From Methylocella silvestris (GTDB taxonomy: Bacteria > Pseudomonadota > Alphaproteobacteria > Rhizobiales > Beijerinckiaceae), in NCBI RefSeq assembly GCF_002891535.1, contig NZ_PDZR01000004.1:1-64000 (forward strand): a stretch of 64,000 nt of DNA. The letters run 5' to 3'. The notes below the pieces were generated by a model, which worked only from the letters and a program-made list of their open reading frames with translations, had not been told where the DNA came from and did not search any database. Position numbers and translations under genes: made by a program. This document shows positions 34,371-44,201 of the stretch, piece after piece. Numbering within the stretch: the stretch's first letter is position 1; each line of letters opens with the position of its first letter.

Positions 34371-36779
34371 GTGACCCGAAACTTACCATTAAAGACAGTA
34401 TTGATGCTGGCTGTGGCGCTCGCGCCCTTGGGCTTTTCCGCAGCCCTTGCTCAGGATGGCGCGGCTCCGGCCGACGCCAATGTTGTCGCCCTCCCGGAAG
34501 TCGATGTGATCTCGACCTCGCCCCTGGCTGGCGCCGGAGGGGAAGACCGCTTCAGCTTTCCGAGCCAGGTGCAGACGGTTGACGCGCCGGCGTTCGAGCG
34601 CACGCGCTCGCCGAGCGTCACCGATACGCTGCAGCAGCGCGTTCCGGGCGTCACCGTGACCGACATCAACGGCAATCCATTTTCGCAGGATCTGATGTAT
34701 CGCGGTTTCGAGGCCTCGCCGCTGCAGGGAACGCCGCAAGGCCTTGCCGTCTATCAGAACGGCATGCGCGTCAACGAAGCCTTCGGCGACACCGTGAACT
34801 GGGATCTGATCCCGCCGCAGGCGATCGCCCGCACCGATATTTTTACGGCCAATCCGATCTTCGGTCTCAACGCCCTTGGCGGAGCCGTCAGCATTGAAAT
34901 GAAAAACGGCTTCAACTGGCAAGGTTTCGAGGCGCAGATTCTCGGCGGCTCCTATGGGCGCGTCAGTGGCTATTTCCAGTATGGCAAGCAGGTCGACAAC
35001 TTCAGCCTCTATGTCACCGCCGATGTGGCGCATGAGGGCGGCTGGCGCTATTTCTCGCCGTCGACGCTGGTCCGGGCCTATGGCGATTTAGGCTACAGGA
35101 CGCAGGATGCGGAGGTGCATTTCATCGCCTCCGGCGCGACGTCGAACCTTGGCGTGATCGGACCGACGCCCGTCAATCTCCTGAGCCAGAGCCTCAGCAG
35201 CGTCTTCACTTTTCCGCAAACGACCCAGAATGACATGGGTTCGATTGCCCTGACCGGCAAATTCGATATCAACAAGAACTGGCAGATCGCCAGCAATTTC
35301 TACATGAGGACGTTCCGGCAAAAGCATTCGGACGGCAATGACGCCGATCTTGGGGCATGCGACGATCCCAATGACGGCCTGTTATGCCTTGACGAAGACA
35401 ACTTCCCGGCCGTCACCAATCCAAACGCCTTTGTTGTTCGGAACAACCATACAGGCCAGGCGATTCCCTACACGGATGGCGTCGTCTATGGGACGATCGA
35501 TCGCACCGAGACCCATTCGACGACTGCCGGCGTAACGCTACAGGCGACCGACAACGAAAAGCTGTTTGACCACGCTAATTATTTCACTTTCGGCGGCAGC
35601 GTCGACCGCGGCTTCTTCAATTTCGCGTCGACGAGCACGCTCGGCGCTATCCAGGCCAATCTCAACGTCGTCCCAACCGGAACATTCGCCGGATCGAATG
35701 CGATTCTGCAGACGGCTGGCGACATCGGCTATGTGCCAACCTATCTCAACGGCACGACGACCTATTACGGCATTTATGCGCTCGATACCTTCAACATCAC
35801 CCCCGAATTCGCGGCGACCGCGGGGGCGCGGCTCAATATTGCGAATATCAACACAGAGGACGCCAGCGGCCTCAACTCCGAGTTGACGAGCGCCAGTAAT
35901 TTCAACCGCATCAACCCTGTGTTCGGGCTCACCTACAAGATCCTGCCGTGGCTTTCGGCCTATGGCGGCTATTCCGAAGCCAATCGCGCCCCGACGCCGC
36001 TCGAACTCGACTGCGCCAATCCGCAAAAACCGTGTCTCCTTGAAAACTCCCTGGTGTCCGACCCGCCGCTACAGCAGGTCGTCTCCCACACCATTGAAGC
36101 CGGCCTGCGCGGTACGGCGAACAATGTGCTCGGCGGCCAGATCAATTGGAAGGCCGGCTATTTCCACACCGAGAGCACAAACGACATTATTTCGCTGGCC
36201 AGCACAATCACCGGGCGCGGCTATTACGCCAATGTGCCCGCTACGCTCAGACAGGGCGTTGAGGCGAGCATCGAATACCACAGCGGCAACCTCATGGCTT
36301 ATGCGAATTATGCATTGGTCGACGCCACCTATCGCTTCACGGCTGAACTTGCCTCGCCGAATAATCCTTATGCCGACGCGAATGGAAATGTCCTTGTCAC
36401 GCCGGGCGATCATATCCCCGGCATCCCGCGGCAGACGGGGAAGTTCGGCCTCGAATATTCCTTCACGTCGCAATTCAAGGCCGGAGCGGATATATTGATT
36501 GTCGGCAGCCAATATTATGTCGGCGACAACTCGAATCTCAACCCACAATTGCCGCTCTATTGGACGGCGAATATTCACGCGTCCTATCAGGTGACCGAGA
36601 ACATTCAGGTGTTCGGGCTCGTCAACAATCTCTTCAACAACCGCAACGCCACCTATGGCGCGTTCTTCGACACCACCACCAACGCCCAGATCGCCAATGG
36701 AACGTCCTTGACCGATCCGCGCACCTTGACGCCGCTCGCGCCCATCTCGGTCTATGCCGGCGTCAAAGTCAATTTTTGA
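34371..36779 (+). CDS. TonB-dependent outer-membrane receptor
   Basis: The 802-residue receptor has a signal peptide (ending SAALAQ), a plug domain (about 45-175: SPSVTDTLQQRVPGVTVTDI, MYRGFEASPLQGTPQGLAVY, NALGGAVSIEMKNG), and a 22-strand barrel ending in a C-terminal Phe. The GTG at 34371 opens the signal peptide. The substrate (siderophore, metal complex, vitamin or sugar) cannot be told from sequence, and no transport partner gene is adjacent. A predicted terminator follows. Confidence 0.88.
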   Translation: MTRNLPLKTVLMLAVALAPLGFSAALAQDGAAPADANVVALPEVDVISTSPLAGAGGEDRFSFPSQVQTVDAPAFERTRSPSVTDTLQQRVPGVTVTDINGNPFSQDLMYRGFEASPLQGTPQGLAVYQNGMRVNEAFGDTVNWDLIPPQAIARTDIFTANPIFGLNALGGAVSIEMKNGFNWQGFEAQILGGSYGRVSGYFQYGKQVDNFSLYVTADVAHEGGWRYFSPSTLVRAYGDLGYRTQDAEVHFIASGATSNLGVIGPTPVNLLSQSLSSVFTFPQTTQNDMGSIALTGKFDINKNWQIASNFYMRTFRQKHSDGNDADLGACDDPNDGLLCLDEDNFPAVTNPNAFVVRNNHTGQAIPYTDGVVYGTIDRTETHSTTAGVTLQATDNEKLFDHANYFTFGGSVDRGFFNFASTSTLGAIQANLNVVPTGTFAGSNAILQTAGDIGYVPTYLNGTTTYYGIYALDTFNITPEFAATAGARLNIANINTEDASGLNSELTSASNFNRINPVFGLTYKILPWLSAYGGYSEANRAPTPLELDCANPQKPCLLENSLVSDPPLQQVVSHTIEAGLRGTANNVLGGQINWKAGYFHTESTNDIISLASTITGRGYYANVPATLRQGVEASIEYHSGNLMAYANYALVDATYRFTAELASPNNPYADANGNVLVTPGDHIPGIPRQTGKFGLEYSFTSQFKAGADILIVGSQYYVGDNSNLNPQLPLYWTANIHASYQVTENIQVFGLVNNLFNNRNATYGAFFDTTTNAQIANGTSLTDPRTLTPLAPISVYAGVKVNF

Positions 36780-36811
36780 AATATTGGCTTTCTCCGGTCG
36801 CAGGAGCAGAA

Positions 36812-36850
36812 GGCATGGTTTGCGCGATCCTCGTGCGACCATGCCCTTTT
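36812..36850 (+). terminator. Terminator after the TonB-dependent receptor
   Basis: GGCATGGT (36812-36819) pairs with ACCATGCC (36838-36845); the inner bases extend the stem with GCGCG/CGTGC (one wobble), followed by CTTTT. It lies 33 nt past the stop. Confidence 0.6.
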
Positions 36851-36993
36851 CGCGCGACTTTAGGCGCGGCGCCGCGCCGATGTTGGCGACGGACTTAGAG
36901 GGAAGGCCGATCGCGCTCTAACCATTGTTTCAACGCAAGCGCTTGGTCCAAAAAGAGCCTTGAGCTCTTTGAGCGGGGATCCAGCCTGCACCC

Positions 36994-37632
36994 TCAGCGC
37001 GACACGTAATCGGGCTCGGCGGTCGGATCGCCGATCTGGACCCAGACATTCTGATCGGCCTGGGACTGGCGTTTGACGAAACGATAGGGCGTGCGGCTCC
37101 AGAGCTTCACGTCGGGCGCCAGATTATCCAGAATGAAATCGCCATTGCTGGTCTTCACCGTCAGCACCGCATGACCTTCATTGCTCTGATCCTTGACGAC
37201 GGTCATCAGCAGCGCCTGACGCGGAAAGCCTTCCTCGAGGAGGATCTTGCGCTTCAAAAGCGCGAAATCCTCGCAATCGCCCTTCCCGTCGGCGGGATAG
37301 TCCCATTGGTCGAGGACGCCCCAATGCTCTTTGTCCGTGATCGCGACGATATGGGCGTTGACCCATTTGTTGACGCGTTCGATCTCGCGCAGTGTTTTTG
37401 GCGCGGCGACGACGTCAAGCGGCTCGATCGCGCCGCCGTCGCAAACGCCCTGATAGCGGCGGCAGAAGTCGGCCCATCCGAAGGGAACGCTGGTCACCGA
37501 TCCGATCGGCATGAATGAGGACGGGCTTGGCGCGCCGACGGCGAATGCGCCCGAGGTCAGCATAGAGAGAGAGATTAAAGCGGACGAAAGAAGCTTCGTC
37601 GCTCTCCGGCTTCTCTCGCTCAAGCTTTTCAT
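36994..37632 (-). CDS. Transglutaminase-like cysteine peptidase (BTLCP, DUF920)
   Basis: The 212-residue exported protein has a signal peptide (MKSLSERSRRATKLLSSALISLSM, cleaved near AFAVGA). The catalytic residues are Cys in GKGDCEDFALLKR, His in NEGHAVLTV and Asp in FILDNLAPD, the BTLCP triad. Relatives such as LapG act on adhesins; many rhizobial members have no known target, and no LapA-like adhesin is nearby. The ATG at 37632 has GGAGG 7 nt upstream; an in-frame ATG at 37656 is less likely. Confidence 0.85.
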   Translation of the reverse strand: MKSLSERSRRATKLLSSALISLSMLTSGAFAVGAPSPSSFMPIGSVTSVPFGWADFCRRYQGVCDGGAIEPLDVVAAPKTLREIERVNKWVNAHIVAITDKEHWGVLDQWDYPADGKGDCEDFALLKRKILLEEGFPRQALLMTVVKDQSNEGHAVLTVKTSNGDFILDNLAPDVKLWSRTPYRFVKRQSQADQNVWVQIGDPTAEPDYVSR

Positions 37633-37980
37633 TCCCAAGCCTCCAACGTCGCGCATTCGAACTTGCCGGCGGCGCGTTGTCGCGAAATTAAATCCAGTAT
37701 TTCAATTTTAACGTGCCGCAGCACACGCACGGACGAATTCCGACGTTGCTTAATCTCGTCTTCCCGCAAAGGCGTCCAATCTTAAGCAGTTTTGTTTGGA
37801 GCCTTGGGAAAACTTCCTCTTGCGCTATCGAATGGGGATCCGCACTTAAGGCTTGCCCGGAGGTTTGAACCCGCGTCCGCCCAATTCGTTTCTAAATCGT
37901 TAACCGCAGGGCGCCATAGGGTCAAGCCGAAGTCGGGCGGCCGGCGCCGTCGCATTAAAACATTGTTAACGAGGTGAGGC
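37633..37980. promoter_or_regulatory. Divergent region between BTLCP peptidase and EcsC genes
   Basis: About 350 bases with no gene. The side towards the peptidase has AT-rich runs (37684-37712). The side towards the EcsC gene has a perfect TTAA-N7-TTAA at 37955-37969. Confidence 0.45.
37955..37969 (+). promoter_or_regulatory. Candidate CtrA-binding site TTAA-N7-TTAA
   Basis: TTAA (37955-37958), AACATTG, TTAA (37966-37969), followed by C as in the full consensus. It is 11 nt before the GTG start of the EcsC gene. CtrA is the cell-cycle master regulator of alphaproteobacteria. Its position at the start suggests control close to the promoter or repression. Confidence 0.5.
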
Positions 37981-38838
37981 GTGAGCTCAATCGAAATGGG
38001 ACCTCCCGGCAGGGCGATTGTGGCGACGGCAGGGCTTCTTCCCGCCGATGAGGCCGCCTTGCGCCGCGCAATCGATGAATTGCGGCGATCGAGCCTCGCC
38101 ATGCGCCTCACCGCGCTGATCGGTCGCCAGTTGGGGGCGATCAGCCTCGCCGTGCCCAGCCAGTTTACCGAGGCCGTCAACAAATCGGCGGAAGCGGCGA
38201 TCCGCAGCGCGATGGCCGTTGCCCTTCGAAGCCTCGCGACCGCCGAAAAACGCGACCGCCGCCGCCTGCACCGGTCCGTGGCGACGCTCGCGGGCGCCGC
38301 CGGCGGCGCAATCGGTCTTGCCGGCCTGCCCTTCGAGTTGCCGTTCACGACAACGGTGATGCTGCGCTCGATCGCCGACATCGCCTTGAGCGAGGGCGAG
38401 GATCTGAGCGATCCCGACGTCGCGATCGCCTGCCTTGAAGTGTTCGCGCTCGGATCGGAGCAGCAGCACCCCGCCGACAGCATCGAGTCCGGCAGCGCTC
38501 TCGATACCGGCTATTTCGCCGTGCGGGTGCTGCTCGCAAAATCAATCACGCAATCGGCGAAACGGTTCCTGCAAAGCGGCCTCACCGACCAGGCCGCCCC
38601 CCTGCTGGTGCGTCTCATCACCCAGATCAGCGCCCGTTTCGGGCTTGTCGTGTCGCAAAAGCTTGCAGCGCAAAGCATCCCGATCATTGGCGCGGCCAGT
38701 GGCGCGGCGATCAATTACGCCTTTGTCGATCATTTTCAAACGCTCGCGCGCGGCCACTTCACCGTGCGTCGCCTCGAGCGGATCTATGGGGCAGCGCAGG
38801 TTCGTGTGGAATATGACCGACTGGCGGCGCAAATTTGA
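37981..38838 (+). CDS. EcsC family protein
   Basis: The 285-residue protein is Ala-rich and helical, with a glycine-rich hydrophobic segment LAGAAGGAIGLAGLPFELPFTTTVMLRSIADIA-like stretch at about 103-135, characteristic of EcsC (PF12787), and a second hydrophobic segment IGAASGAAINYAFVDHF near 240. The role of EcsC proteins outside Bacillus is unknown. The GTG at 37981 has GAGGTGAGG immediately upstream. A CtrA-type site sits in front. Confidence 0.75.
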   Translation: MSSIEMGPPGRAIVATAGLLPADEAALRRAIDELRRSSLAMRLTALIGRQLGAISLAVPSQFTEAVNKSAEAAIRSAMAVALRSLATAEKRDRRRLHRSVATLAGAAGGAIGLAGLPFELPFTTTVMLRSIADIALSEGEDLSDPDVAIACLEVFALGSEQQHPADSIESGSALDTGYFAVRVLLAKSITQSAKRFLQSGLTDQAAPLLVRLITQISARFGLVVSQKLAAQSIPIIGAASGAAINYAFVDHFQTLARGHFTVRRLERIYGAAQVRVEYDRLAAQI

Positions 38839-38955
38839 GCGAAACCCTCATTGCCGCCGCTTGCTGCATTGTGGTAAGACCGTGGCGTTTTAGGGGCGCA
38901 TTCGCCACGCCTTGGCCGCCGCCATTCAATTTGCCAGCCCACCTTGGAGCCTCCC

Positions 38956-39501
38956 GTGAAAAATGTGACGGTTCCGCTCGCCCGGATCGCACGTCGCTGC
39001 GCCGCCGCAACCATCGCGGTCGGCGCATGCCTGTCGCTCACGGCAGGCGAAGCCAATGCCGGCTTTTTCGATTTTCTGTTCCAGCCGCCGCCGCAATATT
39101 CGGCGCCGGTTTACCGTCCGATGCATGTCGCGCCCCATGTGAAAAAGAGGGTGGTGACGCGCAAGCCCAAAGCGTTCGCCGACAAGCCACACACGCCGGC
39201 GCGGGTCGTCTCGAACTATCTCGACGACGACAGCCTCCAGAAAGGCGACGCGGTGATGACGAGCGAGGGCTTGCGGATTTTTACCGGCTCATCCGGACTT
39301 CCGCATAAAACCGCCGATTTCGCCCGCGTTTCGGACACCAAGCGCCTGTCCGGCCGGCAGCGCGACGCGCTGCTCGCCATCGATACGCGCGGCGCGAACG
39401 GCTCTCTTCTTTCCGGCCGCTCCATCGCCGAGCCGGGCGTTTCGGCGGGCGAGATGATCGTCGACGCCAAAGGCGCGAAGATTCGCTACGTCGGACCTTA
39501 A
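38956..39501 (+). CDS. Exported hypothetical protein with C-terminal domain of unknown function
   Basis: The 181-residue protein has a signal peptide (ending EANA-GFFDFLF) and a Pro/Tyr/basic linker (about 35-75), then a region with NYLDDDSLQKGDAVMTSEGLRIFTG and a C-terminal stretch. No family is recognised. The GTG at 38956 has GGAG about 6 nt upstream; a TTG at 38944 is a weak alternative. Its end overlaps the convergent hdaA gene by 4 nt. Confidence 0.6.
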   Translation: MKNVTVPLARIARRCAAATIAVGACLSLTAGEANAGFFDFLFQPPPQYSAPVYRPMHVAPHVKKRVVTRKPKAFADKPHTPARVVSNYLDDDSLQKGDAVMTSEGLRIFTGSSGLPHKTADFARVSDTKRLSGRQRDALLAIDTRGANGSLLSGRSIAEPGVSAGEMIVDAKGAKIRYVGP

Positions 39502-40208
39502 GCGTTAGCGTCGCCGGCGGCCGCTTCGTCGTCCTCGCCGCTGGCCATTGCGCCCAGCACCTCGGCGGCGATCTGACGCGTGACGCGGCTCTTGCGGGCG
39601 AGCGCCTCGCGGTCGAGCCTCTCGATAAAGCTGCGCGCGGCTTCAAGCGAGTAATCAAGCCGCAGCGCCGCGTAATCGACGAGCCGCACGTCGACGACGA
39701 GCTGGCGATCCATCAACAGCTTGACCAACACCATGCGCATCAGCGCGTCGTCCGGCGCGCCGATCGAGACGCTTGGCGCAAGCCGCAGCCGCGAGAGCAA
39801 GTCCGGAAGGTCGAAACTTTCGGGCCCCGGCGGGCGCCGCGCCGTCATCACCAGCGGCAGGCGGCGCGAAATCCCGAGATTGACCAGGTGAAAGAGCTGC
39901 GCCTGCCCTGGCCCGATCGCTTCTATGTCTTCGATCAGCAAGGCGCCGGCGGCGGCGAGCGCGGCGGCCTCGCGTCCGACAAGGGATGCGGCGGCGATTG
40001 TCGTCGCCCCCGACCTCGCGGCCCAGATCGCGCCAAGATGGCTCTTGCCTGAGCCCGGCGGCCCGATCAGGATCAGCGCCGGATTCGGCCAGTCGGGCCA
40101 GCGCTCGATCATTTGATAGGCGCTCTCATTCGAGCCGGAAATAAAGAAATCCTCTGCGCTGAAGCCGGGCTCCAGCGCAAGATCGAGCGGCAATTGACGC
40201 GCCGCCAT
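39498..40208 (-). CDS. hdaA: DnaA regulatory inactivator HdaA
   Basis: The 236-residue AAA+ protein promotes ATP hydrolysis by DnaA together with the DNA clamp after initiation. It starts MAARQLPLDLALEP, whose QLPLDL is the clamp-binding motif, then Walker A IGPPGSGKSHLG (about 47), Walker B ALLIEDIEAIG and sensor-2-like RSFIERLDREALARKSRVTR. It is shorter than DnaA and lacks the DNA-binding domain. It is 1 nt downstream of the AI-2E family transporter gene, so the two are cotranscribed. Confidence 0.88.
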   Translation of the reverse strand: MAARQLPLDLALEPGFSAEDFFISGSNESAYQMIERWPDWPNPALILIGPPGSGKSHLGAIWAARSGATTIAAASLVGREAAALAAAGALLIEDIEAIGPGQAQLFHLVNLGISRRLPLVMTARRPPGPESFDLPDLLSRLRLAPSVSIGAPDDALMRMVLVKLLMDRQLVVDVRLVDYAALRLDYSLEAARSFIERLDREALARKSRVTRQIAAEVLGAMASGEDDEAAAGDANA

Positions 40209-40209
40209 G

Positions 40210-41358
40210 TCAGCTTGTTTCCTTGAACGAGCCGCCTGGAGCCTCGATCAAAATCTTGGACCCCGGCCCTTCGAGCTCGGTGTAGAGCTTGCTCGAACGA
40301 TAGCGCCGGACCGCAAAGCGCAGGATGACCCCGAAGGCGGCGGCGCAGGGCACGGCGATGATGAGCCCGGTAAATCCAAACAGGCTGCCAAAGGCCAGCA
40401 GCGCGAAAATCAGCCACACCGGATGAAGGCCGACCGATCCGCCGACGAGCTTCGGCGACAGAATATTGCCTTCGAGAAACTGGCCGGACACGACGACGCC
40501 AATCGCCATGATCGTCAGCCGCCACTCCGGCCAGCCCTGCACGATGGCGATGACGGCGGAGAGCACGAGGGCCGTCAGCGAGCCGACATAGGGAATGAAA
40601 CTCAAGAACCCGGCGGTGATGCCGATCAAGAGCCCGAAGTTGAGGCCGATCAAGGACAGGCCGACGCCGTACCAGAGGCCGAGAAAAAGACAGACCAGCG
40701 ACTGGCCGCGCAGAAAACCGGCCAGCGCCGCATCGATCTCGCGGGCGAGCTCGCGCACCGTGCCGCGATGGCGCAGCGGGACCAGGCTATCCACTGTCGC
40801 GATCATCTTGTCCCAGTCGAGCAGCATATAAAAGGCGACGACGGGGGTCAGCACGAGAAGCGACACAACGCTGATCAGCGCGGCCCCGCTGCTCCAGATC
40901 GACTTGACGAAAGCGCCGGCCCATTGCGCCGCCTGATTGACGAGATCGCTCGTCGAATTGCGCAAATCCGTCGAGGTCTCCTTGCCGAACCCGAGCTTTT
41001 CGAGGATCGAGCCGCCATGGTCCTGTGCGAACCGCGCGCCGAAGTCGGCGGCGAGATCCTCAAGCCGGACGGCATAGTCCGGCAGCGCCTGAAGGAAGCT
41101 CGACAGCTGACGCCAGAACGCGGGCATGACAAGCACCAGGATCAGGGCAAGGATCAGGATGAATCCCGCCATGATGAGCAGGGTCGCGCCAAGCCGGTTC
41201 AACCCCAGCCGTTCAAGCCGGTCGGCGACGGGATTGAGCAGATAGCCGAGCGCCAGAGCCGCGGCGAAGGGAAGCAGAACCCCGCTGAACAGCCACAACA
41301 GCAGCACGAATAAAACGAGCGCGCCGAGCCAGAAGCCGATCTGCCATTCGAGGCGCAT
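40210..41358 (-). CDS. AI-2E/PerM family membrane transporter
   Basis: The 382-residue protein has about eight membrane helices and the family signature GVLLPFAAALALGYLLNPVADRL near the start, with FLRGQSLVCLFLGLWYGVGLSLIG in the second half. Family members (PerM/TqsA) are permeases of unclear substrate, some sodium/proton antiporters. The ATG at 41358 has GGAGAAGGA upstream; the longer ATG frame from 41472 overlaps the phosphatidyltransferase gene. hdaA follows after 1 nt, an arrangement I recall from alphaproteobacteria. Confidence 0.85.
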   Translation of the reverse strand: MRLEWQIGFWLGALVLFVLLLWLFSGVLLPFAAALALGYLLNPVADRLERLGLNRLGATLLIMAGFILILALILVLVMPAFWRQLSSFLQALPDYAVRLEDLAADFGARFAQDHGGSILEKLGFGKETSTDLRNSTSDLVNQAAQWAGAFVKSIWSSGAALISVVSLLVLTPVVAFYMLLDWDKMIATVDSLVPLRHRGTVRELAREIDAALAGFLRGQSLVCLFLGLWYGVGLSLIGLNFGLLIGITAGFLSFIPYVGSLTALVLSAVIAIVQGWPEWRLTIMAIGVVVSGQFLEGNILSPKLVGGSVGLHPVWLIFALLAFGSLFGFTGLIIAVPCAAAFGVILRFAVRRYRSSKLYTELEGPGSKILIEAPGGSFKETS

Positions 41359-41447
41359 GAAACTGTCCTTCTCCTCAATGCGATGACGGCGAAAGCCCCT
41401 CCGCGCCCGCCCGCTCGGAGGCGCGGCTCGCTTGCTCCGGCGGCGCC

Positions 41448-41996
41448 TCAGGCGCTCATATGCCGGATCCACCGATTGAAATAGGCTCCGAGCGAGGCAA
41501 GCGCGAGCGCTGCGACGATATAAAGCGACGCGTCGAACCAGGCTCCCTTCGAGACGCCGAAGGCCTCGACGCTCAGCACGAGCGCCGCGAACAGGATCTG
41601 CGCCAGCGTGTTGAGCTTCGAGATCCAGAGCGGCCTGACCTTCAGGGGCTTGTCAAGAATGCGCGCGATCAGAAAGGCGCCGACGATCATCACATCGCGG
41701 GCTACCACGATGATCGCGATCGTCGCCGGGATCGCGCCAACGATGGCGAGCGTCACGAAGATCGAGACGAGCAGCGCCTTGTCGGCAATCGGATCGAGAT
41801 AGGCGCCGAGTTCGGTCCGCCAGTTGAAGGTCTTGGCGATCCAGCCGTCGAGCCCGTCGGAAATGCCGGCGACGATAAAAGCGATGCAGGCTTCCTTCCA
41901 GCGCTGCGCCGTGATCAGCGAAATGATGACCGGCACGAGGATCAGGCGGCCGAAGGTAATGAGATTGGGCAGGCTGCCGAAACTGTAAAAATCCAT
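41448..41996 (-). CDS. CDP-alcohol phosphatidyltransferase
   Basis: The 182-residue membrane enzyme transfers a phosphatidyl group from CDP-diacylglycerol to an alcohol (glycerophosphate, or another polyol). The motif D-x2-D-G-x2-A-x8-G-x3-D-x3-D is visible as [14 protein letters not shown]... [10 protein letters not shown], with Lys instead of the usual Arg after Ala. It has about five membrane helices. PgsA is the likeliest assignment; cardiolipin-synthase-like use is possible. It is cotranscribed with the AI-2E permease and hdaA. Confidence 0.8.
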   Translation of the reverse strand: MDFYSFGSLPNLITFGRLILVPVIISLITAQRWKEACIAFIVAGISDGLDGWIAKTFNWRTELGAYLDPIADKALLVSIFVTLAIVGAIPATIAIIVVARDVMIVGAFLIARILDKPLKVRPLWISKLNTLAQILFAALVLSVEAFGVSKGAWFDASLYIVAALALASLGAYFNRWIRHMSA

Positions 41997-42148
41997 GCGC
42001 TTTGTCGGTGAGCTTCTCGTTGGGCGAAACCTATCATGCGGCGAGGCAAAATCACATGCCGCAAGCCGACGTGCGACCGGACTTCGCCGCCTGCTTGCTT
42101 TGCCGCGCCGGAGAGGCTAGCCGTGGACCCTCACAGGCCGGACGGACG

Positions 42149-43210
42149 ATGACCGACGAAACCAAGTTGACCTATGCCGACGCTGGCGTCGATATCGACG
42201 CCGGAAACGCCATGGTCGAGGCGATCAAGCCGCTTGTCAGGGCGACGCGAAGGCGCGGCGCCGACGCCGAGATCGGCGGCTTTGGCGGATTGTTCGATCT
42301 CAAGGCCGCGGGCTTTATTGATCCGATCCTCGTCGCCGCCAATGACGGCGTCGGCACCAAGGTGCGGATTGCGATCGAGACTGGCGTCCATGACACCATC
42401 GGCGTCGATCTCGTCGCCATGTGCGTCAACGACCTCATTGTCCAGGGCGCCGAGCCGCTGTTCTTTCTCGACTATTATGCGAGCGGCAAGCTCGACGGCG
42501 GCGCCGCCGCCGCCGTGGTCAAGGGCATCGCGAATGGCTGCATCGAAGCCGGCGCCGCCCTGATCGGGGGCGAGACCGCCGAGATGCCGGGGCTTTACGC
42601 CGGCGCCGACTATGATCTTGCGGGATTTGCGGTCGGCGCGGTCGAGCGCGGCGCGCTATTGCCGCGGAGCGATATCGCGGCGGGCGATATTGTGCTCGGC
42701 CTGCCCTCCTCGGGCGTCCATTCCAATGGATTTTCGCTTGTCCGCAAGATCGTCGCGGCGCGAACGCTCAGCTGGGACGCGCCCGCGCCTTTCGCGCCCG
42801 GCCAAAGCCTCGGCGCGGCGCTGCTCACGCCGACGCGCATCTATGTCAAAACGCTGCTGCCGCTGCTGCGCGCCGAGGCGGGCGTCAAGGGGCTCGCCCA
42901 TATCACCGGCGGCGGCTTTCCCGACAATCTGCCGCGCGTGCTGCCGCAGGGCCTTGGCGTCGAGGTCGACCTTTCGGCGATCGCGGTCCCGCCCGTGTTC
43001 GCGTGGCTGGCTGAGGCCGGAAATGTCAGCGCGGCCGAAATGCTGCGGACGTTCAACTGCGGCATCGGCATGGCCCTGATCTGCGCGGAACGCGACGCCA
43101 GCGCGCTTCTATCAAGCCTTCGCGCGGCCGGCGAACAGCCGGTCACGCTCGGCCGCGTCTCTCTCGCCGGGGCCGAACGCGTGACCTATTCCGGGCGCCT
43201 TTCGCTTTGA
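42149..43210 (+). CDS. purM: Phosphoribosylformylglycinamidine cyclo-ligase PurM
   Basis: The AIR synthetase of purine biosynthesis closes the imidazole ring of FGAM using ATP. The 353 residues start [20 protein letters not shown], with [12 protein letters not shown] (about 68), [24 protein letters not shown] (about 140) and [18 protein letters not shown] (about 252). The ATG at 42149 is the family start; a 49-residue extension from 42002 is not conserved. purN follows 13 nt downstream. Confidence 0.95.
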   Translation: MTDETKLTYADAGVDIDAGNAMVEAIKPLVRATRRRGADAEIGGFGGLFDLKAAGFIDPILVAANDGVGTKVRIAIETGVHDTIGVDLVAMCVNDLIVQGAEPLFFLDYYASGKLDGGAAAAVVKGIANGCIEAGAALIGGETAEMPGLYAGADYDLAGFAVGAVERGALLPRSDIAAGDIVLGLPSSGVHSNGFSLVRKIVAARTLSWDAPAPFAPGQSLGAALLTPTRIYVKTLLPLLRAEAGVKGLAHITGGGFPDNLPRVLPQGLGVEVDLSAIAVPPVFAWLAEAGNVSAAEMLRTFNCGIGMALICAERDASALLSSLRAAGEQPVTLGRVSLAGAERVTYSGRLSL

Positions 43211-43223
43211 CGAGCTTTTCGCT

Positions 43224-43880
43224 TTGACGACATGGCGCAAGCGCACGGCCGTCCTCATTTCGGGACGCGGCTCCAATATGCAGGCGCTGGTCGAGCGCGC
43301 GCGCGAGCCCTCGTTTCCGGCTGAAATCGTGCTGGTCCTGTCGAATCGGCCGGAGGCCGCGGGCCTCTCCTTCGCCAAATCGCAAGGGATCGCCTGCGCC
43401 GCTGTCGACCACAAGATCTACGCCGGGCGCGAGGAATTCGAGCGCTCGATGCAGGCGCTGCTCGAGCTACACCGGATCGAGCTCATCTGCCTTGCCGGCT
43501 TCATGCGGCTGCTGACGCCCTGGTTCATCGGGCAATGGCGCGGACGCATGCTCAACATCCACCCGGCCCTCCTGCCCGCCTATCGCGGCCTCAACACGCA
43601 TGAGCGGGCGCTCGCCGATGGCGTCAAGATTCACGGCTGCACGGCGCATTTCGTCGTTCCGGCCATGGACGAGGGGCCGATCGTCGCACAGGCGGCAGTC
43701 GCCGTGCTTGACGACGATACGCCGGCGACATTGGCGGCGCGCGTGCTGGAGCAGGAGCATCTCATCTATCCGGGCGCGCTGGAGCGGCTGGCGCGCGGGT
43801 CGCTGCATGTCATCGGCAATCGGGTGTTTTGCGACGACGGGACAGAGGCGCCGAAGGCGCTGCGCAATCCCGCCGACTAA
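43224..43880 (+). CDS. purN: Phosphoribosylglycinamide formyltransferase PurN
   Basis: Transfers formyl from 10-formyl-THF to GAR. The 218 residues show AVLISGRGSNMQALVE (about 9-24), GFMRLLTPWFIGQW, the active-site Asn/His block NIHPALLPAYRGLNTHERAL (about 111-130) and the Asp of PAMDEGPIVAQAAV. The start TTG at 43224 is inferred because no ATG or GTG precedes the core in frame. It is in an operon with purM. Confidence 0.95.
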   Translation: MTTWRKRTAVLISGRGSNMQALVERAREPSFPAEIVLVLSNRPEAAGLSFAKSQGIACAAVDHKIYAGREEFERSMQALLELHRIELICLAGFMRLLTPWFIGQWRGRMLNIHPALLPAYRGLNTHERALADGVKIHGCTAHFVVPAMDEGPIVAQAAVAVLDDDTPATLAARVLEQEHLIYPGALERLARGSLHVIGNRVFCDDGTEAPKALRNPAD

Positions 43881-43895
43881 ATAAGGCTGACCCGC

Positions 43896-44201
43896 TCAGC
43901 TTTGGCCGAGCTTTGCGGCCAGCACGTCGACTTTGTCGATGCGCGGCGGTTCGGCCAGCAACTCTTCCGCGCGCGCCATCAAAGCCGCGGCGATGGCGCC
44001 ATTGAGATGCGCCTCGCGCCCATGCTCGTCGGCGAAGGCGTCGAAGATGCCGAAGCTTTGCGGCCCGAAGCGCAGAGCGAACCAGACCGTGGTCTCCGGC
44101 TCCGCATTGGCGAGTTGCAAACCGCTTTCCAGAAATGTCTGCAAGGCCTCCGCCTGCCCCGGCTTGGCTTCGAGGCGCACAAACAAAGCTAATCGGACCA
44201 T
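43896..44201 (-). CDS. Antibiotic biosynthesis monooxygenase (ABM) domain protein
   Basis: The 101-residue single-domain protein of the dimeric alpha-beta barrel type starts MVRLALFVRLEAKPGQAEALQTFL, with EPETTVWFALRFGPQSFGIFDAFADEHGREAHLNG. ABM domains act as cofactor-free monooxygenases or as heme/quinone-related enzymes; the substrate is unknown. It is convergent with purN and divergent from the GlxA-type regulator, which may control it. Confidence 0.82.
   Translation of the reverse strand: MVRLALFVRLEAKPGQAEALQTFLESGLQLANAEPETTVWFALRFGPQSFGIFDAFADEHGREAHLNGAIAAALMARAEELLAEPPRIDKVDVLAAKLGQS

Noticed and set aside
37859-37890. tRNA-like TTGAACCC segment
   Set aside because: No acceptor stem, anticodon arm or CCA context could be folded around it.
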